A stretch of DNA of 64,000 nt from CAXBDP01 sp041689935. Lineage in GTDB: Bacteria; Bacteroidota; Bacteroidia; Cytophagales; Cyclobacteriaceae. The notes below the pieces were generated by a model, which saw only the letters and a list, made by a program, of their open reading frames with translations, searched no databases and was not told the DNA's origin. The DNA lies in NCBI GenBank assembly GCA_041689935.1, contig JBDNFI010000051.1, positions 13,434 to 77,433 on the forward strand, given 5' to 3'. This document shows positions 1 to 8,415 of the stretch, in pieces. Positions within the stretch are counted from its first letter, which is position 1. Every line of letters starts with the position of its first letter. Both the position numbers and the translations under genes were made by a program.

Positions 1-290
1 GAGCGTAGTTCATTTAAAGTTTTATGCTCTTTTTGGTTGCTTGCCAGTTCAATTCCTTTTTCATAGAGGGCTTTAGCTTTTTCTATTTCTCCAAGCTCAG
101 CAAATAGAGCAGCGGCGTGGTAGTACGTAGGCAAATACCCTGGAAATTGATGCAAAGTCTTATTAAATAGCTCTATAGATTTTTCAACCTCCCGCTCCAC
201 ATATTCCAATGCTAGTGCATAAAGTGGAAAGGGATCTTGAGGGTTATCTTGAATATATTTCTCCAACATGGATATTCGCTGTTCCTTCAT
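1..290 (-). CDS. TPR-like protein, partial (3' end outside window)
   Basis: Reading the minus strand from an ATG at 288-290 gives 96 complete codons that run off the left edge without a stop. The protein starts MKEQRISMLEKYI and holds two helical repeats of tetratricopeptide type, with alternating L-Y-A-L-A-x-E-Y and Y-x-H-A-A-A-L-F-A-E-L-G-E patterns and the usual A-K-x-L-Y-E-K-G-I-E-L second helix. TPR proteins are protein-protein adaptors. No signal peptide is visible. It is divergent from etfB, with 87 bases between the two starts. An octamer GCGGGAGG (188-195, minus orientation) lies inside it. The exact partner or role cannot be told. Confidence 0.7.
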   Translation of the reverse strand, partial: MKEQRISMLEKYIQDNPQDPFPLYALALEYVEREVEKSIELFNKTLHQFPGYLPTYYHAAALFAELGEIEKAKALYEKGIELASNQKEHKTLNELR

Positions 291-377
291 CGTAGAATCT
301 TATTTTTTAATTTTTCAAGTTTTGGTAACTTCACGGCAAATTAAATGTTAATTATCCAAACATAGACAAATTCCCGA

Positions 378-1115
378 ATGAAGATATTAGTTTGTATTAC
401 ACATGTACCGGATACCACAAGCCGGATAGCATTTACCGAGAATAACACAAAGTTCGATAAAAATGGGGTGCAATTCATCATTGGTCCATACGATGACTAT
501 GCGCTTGCGCGTGCAGTGGAATTGAAGGAGTCGAATGGTGCGAGTATTACCGTGCTGAATGTAGGAGAAGCCGAGACTGAGCCTACGTTGCGTAAGGCAT
601 TGGCCATCGGTGCCGACGAGGCGATAAGAATTAATGCCTTTCCATCAGATTCATATTTTGTGGCTAAGCAAATAGCTAATGTTGCCAAAGAAGGTAATTA
701 CGATATGATATTGATGGGGCGTGAGTCCATTGATTTCAATGGAGGCATGGTGCACGGGATGGTTGGTGAAATGCTGAATATGCCCTCTTTCTCGCCTGTG
801 ATGAAGATCGATTTGGACGGGAATAATGCCACATTGATTCGTGAAATTGAAGGTGGTAAAGAAACACTTACAGCAAGTCTCCCTTTTGTAGCGGGCTGTC
901 AAGAGCCTATTGCTGAATGGAAAATTCCAAATATGCGAGGAATTATGAGTGCTCGCACAAAGCCTCTTAATGTAGTAGAGCCAGCAGATAATGACACAAA
1001 ATCTGTTACCAATAAGTATGAATTGCCACCGGCAAAAGGTGCAGTGAAAATGATAGACAAAGACAATGTTGGTGAGCTAGTGAAGTTGCTGAAGTCTGAG
1101 GCGAAGGTTCTTTAA
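378..1115 (+). CDS. etfB: Electron transfer flavoprotein subunit beta
   Basis: The 245-residue protein matches the ETF beta subunit in length and in its opening MKILVCITHVPDT. It also has the D-Y-A-L-A-R-A-V-E-L segment and the A-D-E-A-I-R-I region of the ETF fold. In this family the beta subunit binds AMP and pairs with the alpha subunit, which holds FAD. The dimer passes electrons from acyl-CoA dehydrogenases to ETF:quinone oxidoreductase. It is followed 23 bases later by etfA. The acyl-CoA dehydrogenase/oxidase at 4264-6567 is a possible donor in the same neighbourhood. Confidence 0.95.
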   Translation: MKILVCITHVPDTTSRIAFTENNTKFDKNGVQFIIGPYDDYALARAVELKESNGASITVLNVGEAETEPTLRKALAIGADEAIRINAFPSDSYFVAKQIANVAKEGNYDMILMGRESIDFNGGMVHGMVGEMLNMPSFSPVMKIDLDGNNATLIREIEGGKETLTASLPFVAGCQEPIAEWKIPNMRGIMSARTKPLNVVEPADNDTKSVTNKYELPPAKGAVKMIDKDNVGELVKLLKSEAKVL

Positions 1116-1138
1116 TTCAAAATCTAAATCGAGAAAAA

Positions 1139-2107
1139 ATGTCAATAGTAGTATTTATCGAAAGTGACGAAGGAGTAGTGAAGAAGTCTTCATTAGAAGC
1201 TGTATCTTATGCAGCTGATCTTGCTGCGACAATGGGTACAAGTGTAACAGCACTCGCGCTTGGTAGCAAAGTAGGTGAGGGCGAATTGGCCAAAACTGGA
1301 AGTGCAGGAGCGAATAAAGTGCTTCATGTAAATGATGAGAAGTTGAATCCGGGTACCATACAAGCGTATGCATCCGTCATTGCTCAGGCTATGGAGAAGG
1401 AGTCAAGTGATATTTTGGTGCTTGCCAAATCATCGTTGGGCGATCCTGTAGCGGCTAGAGTAGCCATCAAAATGAATGCAAGCTTGGCATCAAACGTAGT
1501 AGAACTGCCAGATACGAGTGCTGGTTTCAAAGTGAAAAGAAGCATCTACACTGGTAAAGCTTTTGCATTTATGGAATTGAGCGGTGCGAAAAAAATCCTT
1601 GCCATCAAGAAAAATGCCGCTGTATTGAAAGAAACTGGTGCCACTGCTGAGATAGAAGCTTTCACACCGAGCTTAGATGAGGCGGATTTCAGTGCGAAAA
1701 TTACTGGAACGCAAAAGCAAACAGGAACCATCCTATTGCCAGAAGCAGATATCGTGGTCTCTGGCGGTCGCGGAATGAAAGGCTCTGAAAACTGGGGATT
1801 GATTGAAGACTTAGCCAAAGCTCTAGGAGCTGGGACGGGGTGCAGCAAGCCTGTATCAGATATGGATTGGAGACCACACCACGAGCACGTAGGCCAAACA
1901 GGGGTAAAAGTGAGCCCAAGCTTATATGTAGCCGTTGGCATTTCGGGAGCTATTCAACATTTGGCAGGTGTCAATTCTAGCAAATATATTGTTGTGATCA
2001 ACAAAGATGCTGAAGCGCCATTCTTCAAAGCTGCCGACTATGGCATTGTAGGAGATGCCTTCGAAATTTTACCTAAATTGACTGAAGCCATAAACGCAGC
2101 CAAATAA
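1139..2107 (+). CDS. etfA: Electron transfer flavoprotein subunit alpha
   Basis: This 322-residue protein has the typical two-domain ETF alpha layout. The C-terminal FAD-binding domain is easy to see: S-G-G-R-G-M-K at about 203-209, the P-V-S-D-x-x-W segment, H-V-G-Q-T-G, then Y-V-A-V-G-I-S-G-A-I-Q-H and I-N-K-D-x-x-A-P-x-F. These are the conserved contacts to FAD in known ETF alpha proteins. It forms the second half of the etfB-etfA pair and ends one base before the TTG start of the next gene, so the three are probably one transcript. Confidence 0.95.
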   Translation: MSIVVFIESDEGVVKKSSLEAVSYAADLAATMGTSVTALALGSKVGEGELAKTGSAGANKVLHVNDEKLNPGTIQAYASVIAQAMEKESSDILVLAKSSLGDPVAARVAIKMNASLASNVVELPDTSAGFKVKRSIYTGKAFAFMELSGAKKILAIKKNAAVLKETGATAEIEAFTPSLDEADFSAKITGTQKQTGTILLPEADIVVSGGRGMKGSENWGLIEDLAKALGAGTGCSKPVSDMDWRPHHEHVGQTGVKVSPSLYVAVGISGAIQHLAGVNSSKYIVVINKDAEAPFFKAADYGIVGDAFEILPKLTEAINAAK

Positions 2108-2108
2108 A

Positions 2109-2711
2109 TTGAGCAAAATTGAACTAGAAATCGTATCCTTATCGTCTAATCAGCCGCAGACGGGATCCTTTGCATTAGTATTAGGTGAAATCGGTGGGAA
2201 TCGCCGATTGCCTATCATCATTGGGCATAGTGAAGCGCATGCTATTGCGATCGAGAATGAAAACCTCAAAACCAATAGGCCCATGACGCATGATTTATTC
2301 AAGTCATTTGCGCACGCATTCGGCTATATTGTGGAGGAAATAGTGATTACAGATTTGCGGGAGGGTATTTTCTTTGCCAAAATCGTGTGCAGTGATAAGG
2401 ATAAAAGAATTGAAATAGATTCGAGGCCTTCTGACGCGATAGCGATTGGAGTGAGGTTTAAAGTTCCTCTTTATGTACTTGATACCGTCCTGTCAGAAGG
2501 AGGAATTGAGGTAGATGATAATGAGGAAATAAAGCCTGAGCGAGGGGTAAAGCCTTCAAGCTCCGACAGTCTAAGTGCTGGCTCTGGGAGCCACAAAAAG
2601 TTGGAAGATACTCCACTCGATAAATTGAATGAAATGCTGGATAAAGCGCTTGAGCAGGAAGAATACGAAAAAGCAGCTAAAATTCGAGATGAGATAAATC
2701 GGCGGAATTAG
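2109..2711 (+). CDS. Bifunctional nuclease (DUF151/BFN) family protein with C-terminal UVR motif
   Basis: The 200-residue protein begins with a DUF151 (BFN) domain over about residues 1-130. Its core contains P-I-I-I-G-H-S-E-A, a D-L-R-E-G-I-F-F-A motif and the diagnostic S-R-P-S-D-A-I-A-I-G-V-R. A polar linker follows, then a UvrB/UvrC-type helical motif at about 168-200 (L-N-E-M-L-D-K-A-L and Y-E-K-A-A-K-I-R-D-E-I). Bacteroidota members often combine the two. The start is TTG one base after the etfA stop, and no earlier in-frame alternative makes sense, so translational coupling is likely. Plant BFN proteins have nuclease activity; the bacterial role is not settled. An octamer copy (2357-2364) encodes the R-E-G of the core. 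Confidence 0.85.
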   Translation: MSKIELEIVSLSSNQPQTGSFALVLGEIGGNRRLPIIIGHSEAHAIAIENENLKTNRPMTHDLFKSFAHAFGYIVEEIVITDLREGIFFAKIVCSDKDKRIEIDSRPSDAIAIGVRFKVPLYVLDTVLSEGGIEVDDNEEIKPERGVKPSSSDSLSAGSGSHKKLEDTPLDKLNEMLDKALEQEEYEKAAKIRDEINRRN

Positions 2712-2731
2712 CTTTGTATTTAGCAACATTT

Positions 2732-2776
2732 AAACCCTTTGGTTTCTGTATGAAAACAAAGGGTTTTTCCTTTTTT
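2732..2776 (+). terminator. Rho-independent terminator after the etfBA-BFN genes
   Basis: The arms AAACCCTTT (2732-2740) and AAAGGGTTT (2758-2766) form a 9-bp stem with a 17-base loop, followed by a T-rich run. It lies 20 bases after the stop of the DUF151 gene. An octamer copy (2778-2785) follows directly. Confidence 0.75.
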
Positions 2777-2820
2777 CCCTCCCGCTTTTTGTGAGCATTG
2801 CTTTTTAGTCAAAATTAATA

Positions 2821-2851
2821 TTTCCCCATTCATGCTTTCATTATATCTTTG
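2821..2851 (+). promoter_or_regulatory. Possible Bacteroidota-type promoter for the nucleoside transporter gene
   Basis: TATCTTTG at 2844-2851 fits the Bacteroidota -7 consensus TAnnTTTG. TTTC at 2821-2824, 19 bases upstream, is a one-mismatch -33 element. The start codon is at 2870. This is assigned by pattern only. Confidence 0.35.
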
Positions 2852-2869
2852 ATCTCTAACCACCATTGA

Positions 2870-4162
2870 ATGGATTACCTGCGTGCCCTATTAGGAATTT
2901 TTGTTTTACTCGCATTTGCCTTTGCTTTTAGCTCTCACAAACGAAAAGTTGATTGGCGATTAGTGGCCATTGGTGTTTCCTTGCAGATTGCTTTCGGACT
3001 ATTGATTACGAAAGTAGATGCAGTAGCAAGGGCATTTGATTCAGTATCCAGAATTTTTGTAAAATTTTTAAGCTTTTCATCAGATGGAGCTCAATTTCTA
3101 TTTGGTGATTTAGCAGGCACTTCATTCGGGTTTATTTTTGCTTTTCAAGTATTACCTACCATTATTTTCTTTTCTACCGTTACGGCAGGTCTTTACTATC
3201 TGGGTATTTTACAAAAAATTGTTTTTGGAATTGCTTGGGTCATGGCGCGAACCATGCGCCTTTCTGGGTCTGAAAGTCTTTCTGCTGCTGGCAATATATT
3301 TTTAGGTCAGACAGAAGCTCCTTTATTGGTACGTCCATTTGTGCCGAATATGACGCGCTCCGAGCTCATGTGCTTGATGACTGGCGGAATGGCCACCATT
3401 GCGGGAGGTGTGCTAGCGGGCTATGTTGCTTTCCTTGGAGGAGATGATCCTGTGCAACAAGCCAAATATGCTTCTTATTTGCTGAGCGCAAGTATTATGA
3501 ATGCTCCAGCAGCCATTGTTTTTTCCAAAATTGTCGTTCCCGAAACTGAGCCAGAAAAGATCGATAAGGAATTGAAAGTAAACTCAGAAAAACTTGGTGT
3601 GAATCTGATCGATGCTTTGTCGAATGGAGCTAGTGAGGGATTGAAACTTGCCCTGAATGTGGGTGGAATGCTATTGGCATTTATTGCGGTGATAGCAGCC
3701 GTTAATTTCTTTTTGGAGGATTTTATTGGTGCCTATTCAGGACTTAATGGTCTAGTTGTAGAGTGGACAGATGGCACATTTACAGGCTTTTCCTTGCAAT
3801 TCCTGCTCGGTTTGATCTTTAGGTTGTTGGCTTTTACCATGGGAGTGGAGTGGAGTGAAACCTTGGCAGTGGGAAGTTTGCTCGGGCAAAAAACGGTGAT
3901 CAATGAATTTGTAGCCTATCTTGGATTGGCTGAATTGAAAGAAGCTGGCGCGCTTTCTCCAAAGAGTATTGTCATAGCGACCTATGCGCTTTGTGGTTTT
4001 TCCAATTTTAGCTCTATTGCCATCCAAGTTGGTGGCATTGGTGGGATGGCACCAAATCAACAAGGAAATTTATCCCGATTAGGAATGCGTGCCTTATTTG
4101 CGGCTACATTGGCTTGCATGCTTACCGCCACCATCGCAGGCGCAATAGTTACTCCAAGTTAG
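2870..4162 (+). CDS. Concentrative nucleoside transporter (CNT/NupC family)
   Basis: The 430-residue protein is strongly hydrophobic, with many membrane spans. It has the CNT order of an N-terminal helical domain, a central gate domain and the C-terminal nucleoside-binding core. The segment S-A-A-G-N-I-F-L-G-Q-T-E-A-P-L-L-V-R-P at about 138-156 is the family hallmark. Further support comes from L-M-T-G-G-M-A-T-I-A-G-G-V, N-E-F-V-A-Y and A-L-C-G-F-S-N-F-S-S-I-A-I-Q. CNT proteins import nucleosides with Na+ or H+ across the inner membrane. Substrate range cannot be read from the sequence. It is convergent with the acyl-CoA dehydrogenase gene. Confidence 0.92.
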   Translation: MDYLRALLGIFVLLAFAFAFSSHKRKVDWRLVAIGVSLQIAFGLLITKVDAVARAFDSVSRIFVKFLSFSSDGAQFLFGDLAGTSFGFIFAFQVLPTIIFFSTVTAGLYYLGILQKIVFGIAWVMARTMRLSGSESLSAAGNIFLGQTEAPLLVRPFVPNMTRSELMCLMTGGMATIAGGVLAGYVAFLGGDDPVQQAKYASYLLSASIMNAPAAIVFSKIVVPETEPEKIDKELKVNSEKLGVNLIDALSNGASEGLKLALNVGGMLLAFIAVIAAVNFFLEDFIGAYSGLNGLVVEWTDGTFTGFSLQFLLGLIFRLLAFTMGVEWSETLAVGSLLGQKTVINEFVAYLGLAELKEAGALSPKSIVIATYALCGFSNFSSIAIQVGGIGGMAPNQQGNLSRLGMRALFAATLACMLTATIAGAIVTPS

Positions 4163-4263
4163 CGTCAATTAACAAATTGAATTATCACATACTAGAAATT
4201 TTCAGGGAATCAGTCAGCCATAAAAAAAATGGCTTAAATGGAAGAAATTTCACCCTTCCACTT

Positions 4264-6567
4264 TCAATCCTCCCTCAAAATCTTAGCACCAATACAAGAC
4301 TCTGGAATGCCAAAAGAATGCACAAGTGGCACAGCATCTTGCCGTATTTCCCAGCATAATTGGTTCACCATTTTGCGGATGGCTTTCGTTTTGCTACCAT
4401 TCATGTATCCTTGCTCCAAATACCATCCACGATTTTTCTCGATTTGAGATAGAGCGAATAATTGGCAAAGTTTCTTGAGGGTAGCTTTGAGGGTAGGCTC
4501 GGTGGTTTTCTCCACTTGCAACACAAATTGCTCCAGAATCACTCTCTCAATATACGCGTTACCCACATTAAACAAATGATGCTGACTTACATTCATGGCA
4601 TCAAAAGAATCCATACCATTATCAATATGGCGTTTGAGTCTTTTTGCGGCAGAACTTACAATTGCTCTATCACGATAATGAAACGCACTGAGGTGAAATT
4701 CCACATCGAGTAAATGCTCATCAGTTGTTTTTCTAACAGTAAATGGATTTTTCTCCTTAATAGAAGTCTTGGCTTGATCGGCTATATAATTCAATAGGGT
4801 AATCATATTCATTTCGCCAAATTCCTTTTTGAACGTAGTGAGCCTGCCTTTGGCAACTAATTGCATCAACACAGTATTGTCTCCTTCGAATGTGGTATAA
4901 ATGTCTGTATCTGCTTTAAGTGAACCAATTCGGTTTTCTGATAAATATCCTTTACCACCACAAGCTTCCCTGCATTCTTGTAAAGTGGAAGTTGTGTTCC
5001 AAGTTGTAAATGCTTTGAGCCCAGCAGCCAAAGCTTCTATTTCTTGCATGTCGTCTTTGGTTCTGTTTAGGAAGCGAAAGGTGATATATTGTAATGCAAA
5101 ATGAAGTGCATAAGCATTTGCGAGCAATGGCATTAATCTACGCTGGTGCATTCGGTAATTAAGGATAGGCACTTCTTCGCCACCTTCAGGGCCAAATTGC
5201 CTTCTTTGGTTTCCATAACGGATGGCGATCGCTAGACCTGTTTTAGCAGCAGATAAGCCAGAGCGAGGGATACCTATCCTCCCGCCTACAAGCGTCCCAA
5301 GCATGGTAAAGAACCTACGATTATCACTACTTATTGGGCTTTCAAATTTTCCATTTTCATTAATACTAGCATATTTATCAAGCATATCAGCGAGTGGTAT
5401 TTCTACATGGTCGAATGAAATAAGTCCATTGTCTACGCCATTCAAGCCCATTTTTAATCCACAATCCTCTATACTCACCCCCTGATGTAATTTGCCTTTC
5501 GGATTTCTTAGTGGTACCACAAAAGCATTGACACCATAATCCTTTTCATCTATAATCAATTTGGCAAAAACTGTTGCCATGCGACCATGAAGTGCAGCAT
5601 TTCCTATATATTCTTTGCGGGCAAGTGGGTGTGGAGTATGGATTATAAATGTCTTATTTTCATGATTATATGTCGCTGTAGTTTCAATTCCCTTTACATT
5701 CGACCCATGATTGGTCTCAGTCATGGCAAAGCACCCTGGCAGCTGCAGTTTACCAATTTTCCGGAGATATTTTTTGTGGTGCTTTTCGGTGCCAAGTGAT
5801 TGAATACTCATGCCCCATAAGCCAAATTGCACACCGAATTTGATAACAAAACTGAGATCGTGAAAACTCAATGTTTCCATAATGCTGAAATAGGCTTTCA
5901 TATCTCCACCGCCTCCATACTTTTTTGGAAAGGCCATTGCACCTAGGCCTTCTTTGGCGAGAATTTTACACCATTTCAACACTTGTTCTCGATAAGCATT
6001 AAGGTTTGAGGAATCTACGTATTCAAATTCAGGCCTCGTAATAATGGATTTGACTTTTTCTATAATTTCTGATTGATCCCCATCGAGCAACTCCTGCATT
6101 TGGCCGATATCAAATGAGCTTTGGGTTTTATGACTGGTTGTAATGGTGTCATGGCCTTGTGTATAGAGGTAAATAGCCTCTTTGCTAATAATGCCAAGAT
6201 TTTTTTCTACTTTATCTAAATCATTTTTAATGTTTGAAAATGAGGAAGATAAATCATCGGGAAGATACTTTTTAGCTAGAAATAGACTTATGTCGCTAAG
6301 CTTTTCAATTTTTGTAGCATCGGCAATGGCTAATTTTATTTCTCTTTCCCATTGATGCAATTCGGATGCGGCGGGAGGGTTTTCTGCATTGATTTTTGTT
6401 AACAGATGGGGCTTTTCAGCTTTATCGATCCATTTTGCTTGCTTGATATACTTGGTAAACTCTTTCACTTCGAGTTCACTAAGATTGGCATCCGACCAAG
6501 CAGTGTGGAACAGTGGAAGAAATACTGATAGGGTTGGATGTTGTTTTATTGAGGATAAATTTGCCAT
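4264..6567 (-). CDS. Large acyl-CoA dehydrogenase/oxidase family flavoprotein
   Basis: The protein has 767 residues, nearly twice a short-chain acyl-CoA dehydrogenase. An N-terminal helical extension of about 150 residues precedes the catalytic fold. The FAD-proximal motif C-F-A-M-T-E-T-N-H-G-S-N-V lies at 279-291. The C-terminal E-A-C-G-G-K-G-Y and T-F-E-G-D-N-T-V-L motifs are those of the acyl-CoA oxidase-like branch. It would introduce the alpha-beta double bond of acyl-CoA. Whether oxygen or ETF is the acceptor is open; many bacterial members are named dehydrogenases, and etfBA lies 2 kb away. It is preceded by the secDF remnant in the same direction. Confidence 0.88.
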   Translation of the reverse strand: MANLSSIKQHPTLSVFLPLFHTAWSDANLSELEVKEFTKYIKQAKWIDKAEKPHLLTKINAENPPAASELHQWEREIKLAIADATKIEKLSDISLFLAKKYLPDDLSSSFSNIKNDLDKVEKNLGIISKEAIYLYTQGHDTITTSHKTQSSFDIGQMQELLDGDQSEIIEKVKSIITRPEFEYVDSSNLNAYREQVLKWCKILAKEGLGAMAFPKKYGGGGDMKAYFSIMETLSFHDLSFVIKFGVQFGLWGMSIQSLGTEKHHKKYLRKIGKLQLPGCFAMTETNHGSNVKGIETTATYNHENKTFIIHTPHPLARKEYIGNAALHGRMATVFAKLIIDEKDYGVNAFVVPLRNPKGKLHQGVSIEDCGLKMGLNGVDNGLISFDHVEIPLADMLDKYASINENGKFESPISSDNRRFFTMLGTLVGGRIGIPRSGLSAAKTGLAIAIRYGNQRRQFGPEGGEEVPILNYRMHQRRLMPLLANAYALHFALQYITFRFLNRTKDDMQEIEALAAGLKAFTTWNTTSTLQECREACGGKGYLSENRIGSLKADTDIYTTFEGDNTVLMQLVAKGRLTTFKKEFGEMNMITLLNYIADQAKTSIKEKNPFTVRKTTDEHLLDVEFHLSAFHYRDRAIVSSAAKRLKRHIDNGMDSFDAMNVSQHHLFNVGNAYIERVILEQFVLQVEKTTEPTLKATLKKLCQLFALSQIEKNRGWYLEQGYMNGSKTKAIRKMVNQLCWEIRQDAVPLVHSFGIPESCIGAKILRED

Positions 6568-6729
6568 TTCTTAATTTAGTCTTTTCGGGCAAATTAAATG
6601 GTATCAACAGCAATTATTTTCTGAATGCAGAATATAGCAATTACTTATGTGCACAATATATTTTAAAATTGCTGCGTCCTACTGACTGGTGTGAGTGACG
6701 GGTTTTTTTCCTATTCGTTGGTGGTATCA

Positions 6730-7723
6730 TCAAAAATACCAAAAGGCTGCAAGCACAAACATAGCATCGTGGATAAGTGCAATGATCGAAGCTACGGAAT
6801 ACTTACATTTTCTAAACCGGATAAGGATGTAAATGAAAATACCCACTAATGACCAAAGAATGGCGGTGTATGACGATGATTTAATGTCGTCGGCAACTGA
6901 AGCTCCCACTTTTGACGATCCTTCTATTTTGAAAGAGTCATCTAAATTATTTGCGCCAGTTTCATTGTAGGTAAATCCTGTTATACTTTCCAAGCTGCTA
7001 ATCAATTTGTCTTCGACAAGCATATCAGCTTCATTGCTGCTTTAATTTACTAAATAGGAAGTGGGAATCTTCACTGCACTGCTGGAGCCATAGGTTTCCC
7101 CTCTACAACGCTTTCGAATTGCTTATCTAATCCAACTTTTAATTCGGATGGAATAACATTTTCCGTAAATCCCACTATATAAGATCGGCCACCAGTAAAA
7201 TCTACCAGAAGCTTTAATCCGTTGAAGGGATTGTAATTCTGTCCGCATTTGCTGAGGTAGCAAAATACTCGCTCAGCTGTGTATTGGGCAATTCCTGCTT
7301 AAATGACTGATAAAAAAAATCCACAAAATTCCCATTGCCTTTCTTGGCACGATCAACTGCCTTGGCGATGGCTGACTGAAATTCGACATTTTCAGGATTA
7401 CCCGCTAAACCTTTGATAATTTCAGCCTGAGAAATTTCTAAGGTTACATGCATCCCACCAAGCAAGTAGAGTCACAATCCTCGCTCGGTTTCTTTAATTT
7501 CCTTGAAAGGATAATTAGCACTTAGGAATGTATAAACAGGCAACCTCCATACTGAATCCAGGTATTGTTGCTTCTTTATAAAATTGAGCGAACCGTCGGG
7601 CTGAGTGGCATAGTTGGTGGCTTGCTCTCTCACATTGGCCGAAACAATAGTAAATGAGAGGTAATACAAACATAAGGCTGTAATTACCAGTGTGATAAAT
7701 ACAATGAATTTCTTGTTTTTCAT
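6730..7723 (-). pseudogene. Decayed secDF (protein export membrane protein) copy
   Basis: Three pieces on the minus strand line up with one SecDF protein. Piece one (7472-7723) is the SecD N-terminus, with its first membrane helix (F-I-V-F-I-T-L-V-I-T-A-L) and K-K-Q-Q-Y-L-D-S. A TGA sits where the family has Gly in E-T-E-x-x-L-G-L-D-L-Q-G-G-M-H. The same frame then continues to 7214 (G-G-M-H-V-T-L-E-I-S). After A-N-A-D-R-I-T-I the sequence jumps to SecF D-F-T-G-G-R-S-Y, implying a deletion of several hundred residues. SecF then shifts frame near 7081, meets a TAA, and resumes (E-A-D-M-L-V-E-D-K-L to H-D-A-M-F-V-L-A) until 6730, lacking its C-terminal spans. The cell must carry an intact secDF elsewhere. 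Confidence 0.85.
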
Positions 7724-7828
7724 TAGTCTTAATTAGAAAAATCATCAAAATAATTTAGAAAAAGGGTAGGAGTGAATGATCTGATGAAGAACAGATGCTT
7801 GATTACTCAAAAATTTGATGATTAAAAA

Positions 7829-8194
7829 TTAAGGAGCGTTGGTGCAAATGATCAACTCAAGGATGGTAAGCAAATGTATTTGAATGCCTGAAACCTGCGG
7901 GAGGAAATTTCTGTAGGTATTATTTAAAGCTTTGGCGAAACCTAGTGCTTTGCCAACCGATGGAAATAATTGTAATTGGTATTGACCCGATTTAACTACT
8001 TTCAGCTGCGGCTGAACTGCATGGAAGGTATCGCTAAAATTGTATTCTAATGAAGTGAAATATTTAGAAAAGTTACTGTTTTTTACTTCATACTCAGCTT
8101 GGGCAGACGTGGAAATAAACAAAAAAGTGACGGCAAGAAAACTAGCTATACTTTGCTTTAGGATTTGCTTATTTGGGAACCCTAATCTATTCAA
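7829..8194 (-). CDS. Hypothetical secreted protein, possibly a remnant
   Basis: I do not recognise this 121-residue ORF. It has a plausible signal peptide: a basic start with two lysines, a hydrophobic stretch I-A-S-F-L-A-V-T-F-L-F-I and a possible cleavage after A-Q-A at about residue 33. The mature part is polar (Y-E-V-K-N-S-N-F-S-K-Y-F) and ends in a hydrophobic I-H-L-L-T-I-L-E-L-I-I that looks unlike the rest. A late frameshift or truncation is therefore possible. It lies upstream of the secDF remnant in the same direction, in a visibly decaying stretch, and contains an octamer copy at 7897-7904. Confidence 0.35.
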   Translation of the reverse strand: MNRLGFPNKQILKQSIASFLAVTFLFISTSAQAEYEVKNSNFSKYFTSLEYNFSDTFHAVQPQLKVVKSGQYQLQLFPSVGKALGFAKALNNTYRNFLPQVSGIQIHLLTILELIICTNAP

Positions 8195-8415
8195 GCTGCA
8201 ATGTTAACGCATAAGAATTGAATTAAGGTGGGTCTTCTCCTAATTTATTTTTTCGAGAATTAGAATGGGTGAATTTGCTAAAATTGAAACGTTTTGAACG
8301 CTTTCGGTCACAATAATTCAACGAGTCAAACAGCATTACGATTGTTTTGCTTTCGATAATACGATACTAATTTTTTAACTATAACTTTAACATATAAATC
8401 CTAACATAATCAACT

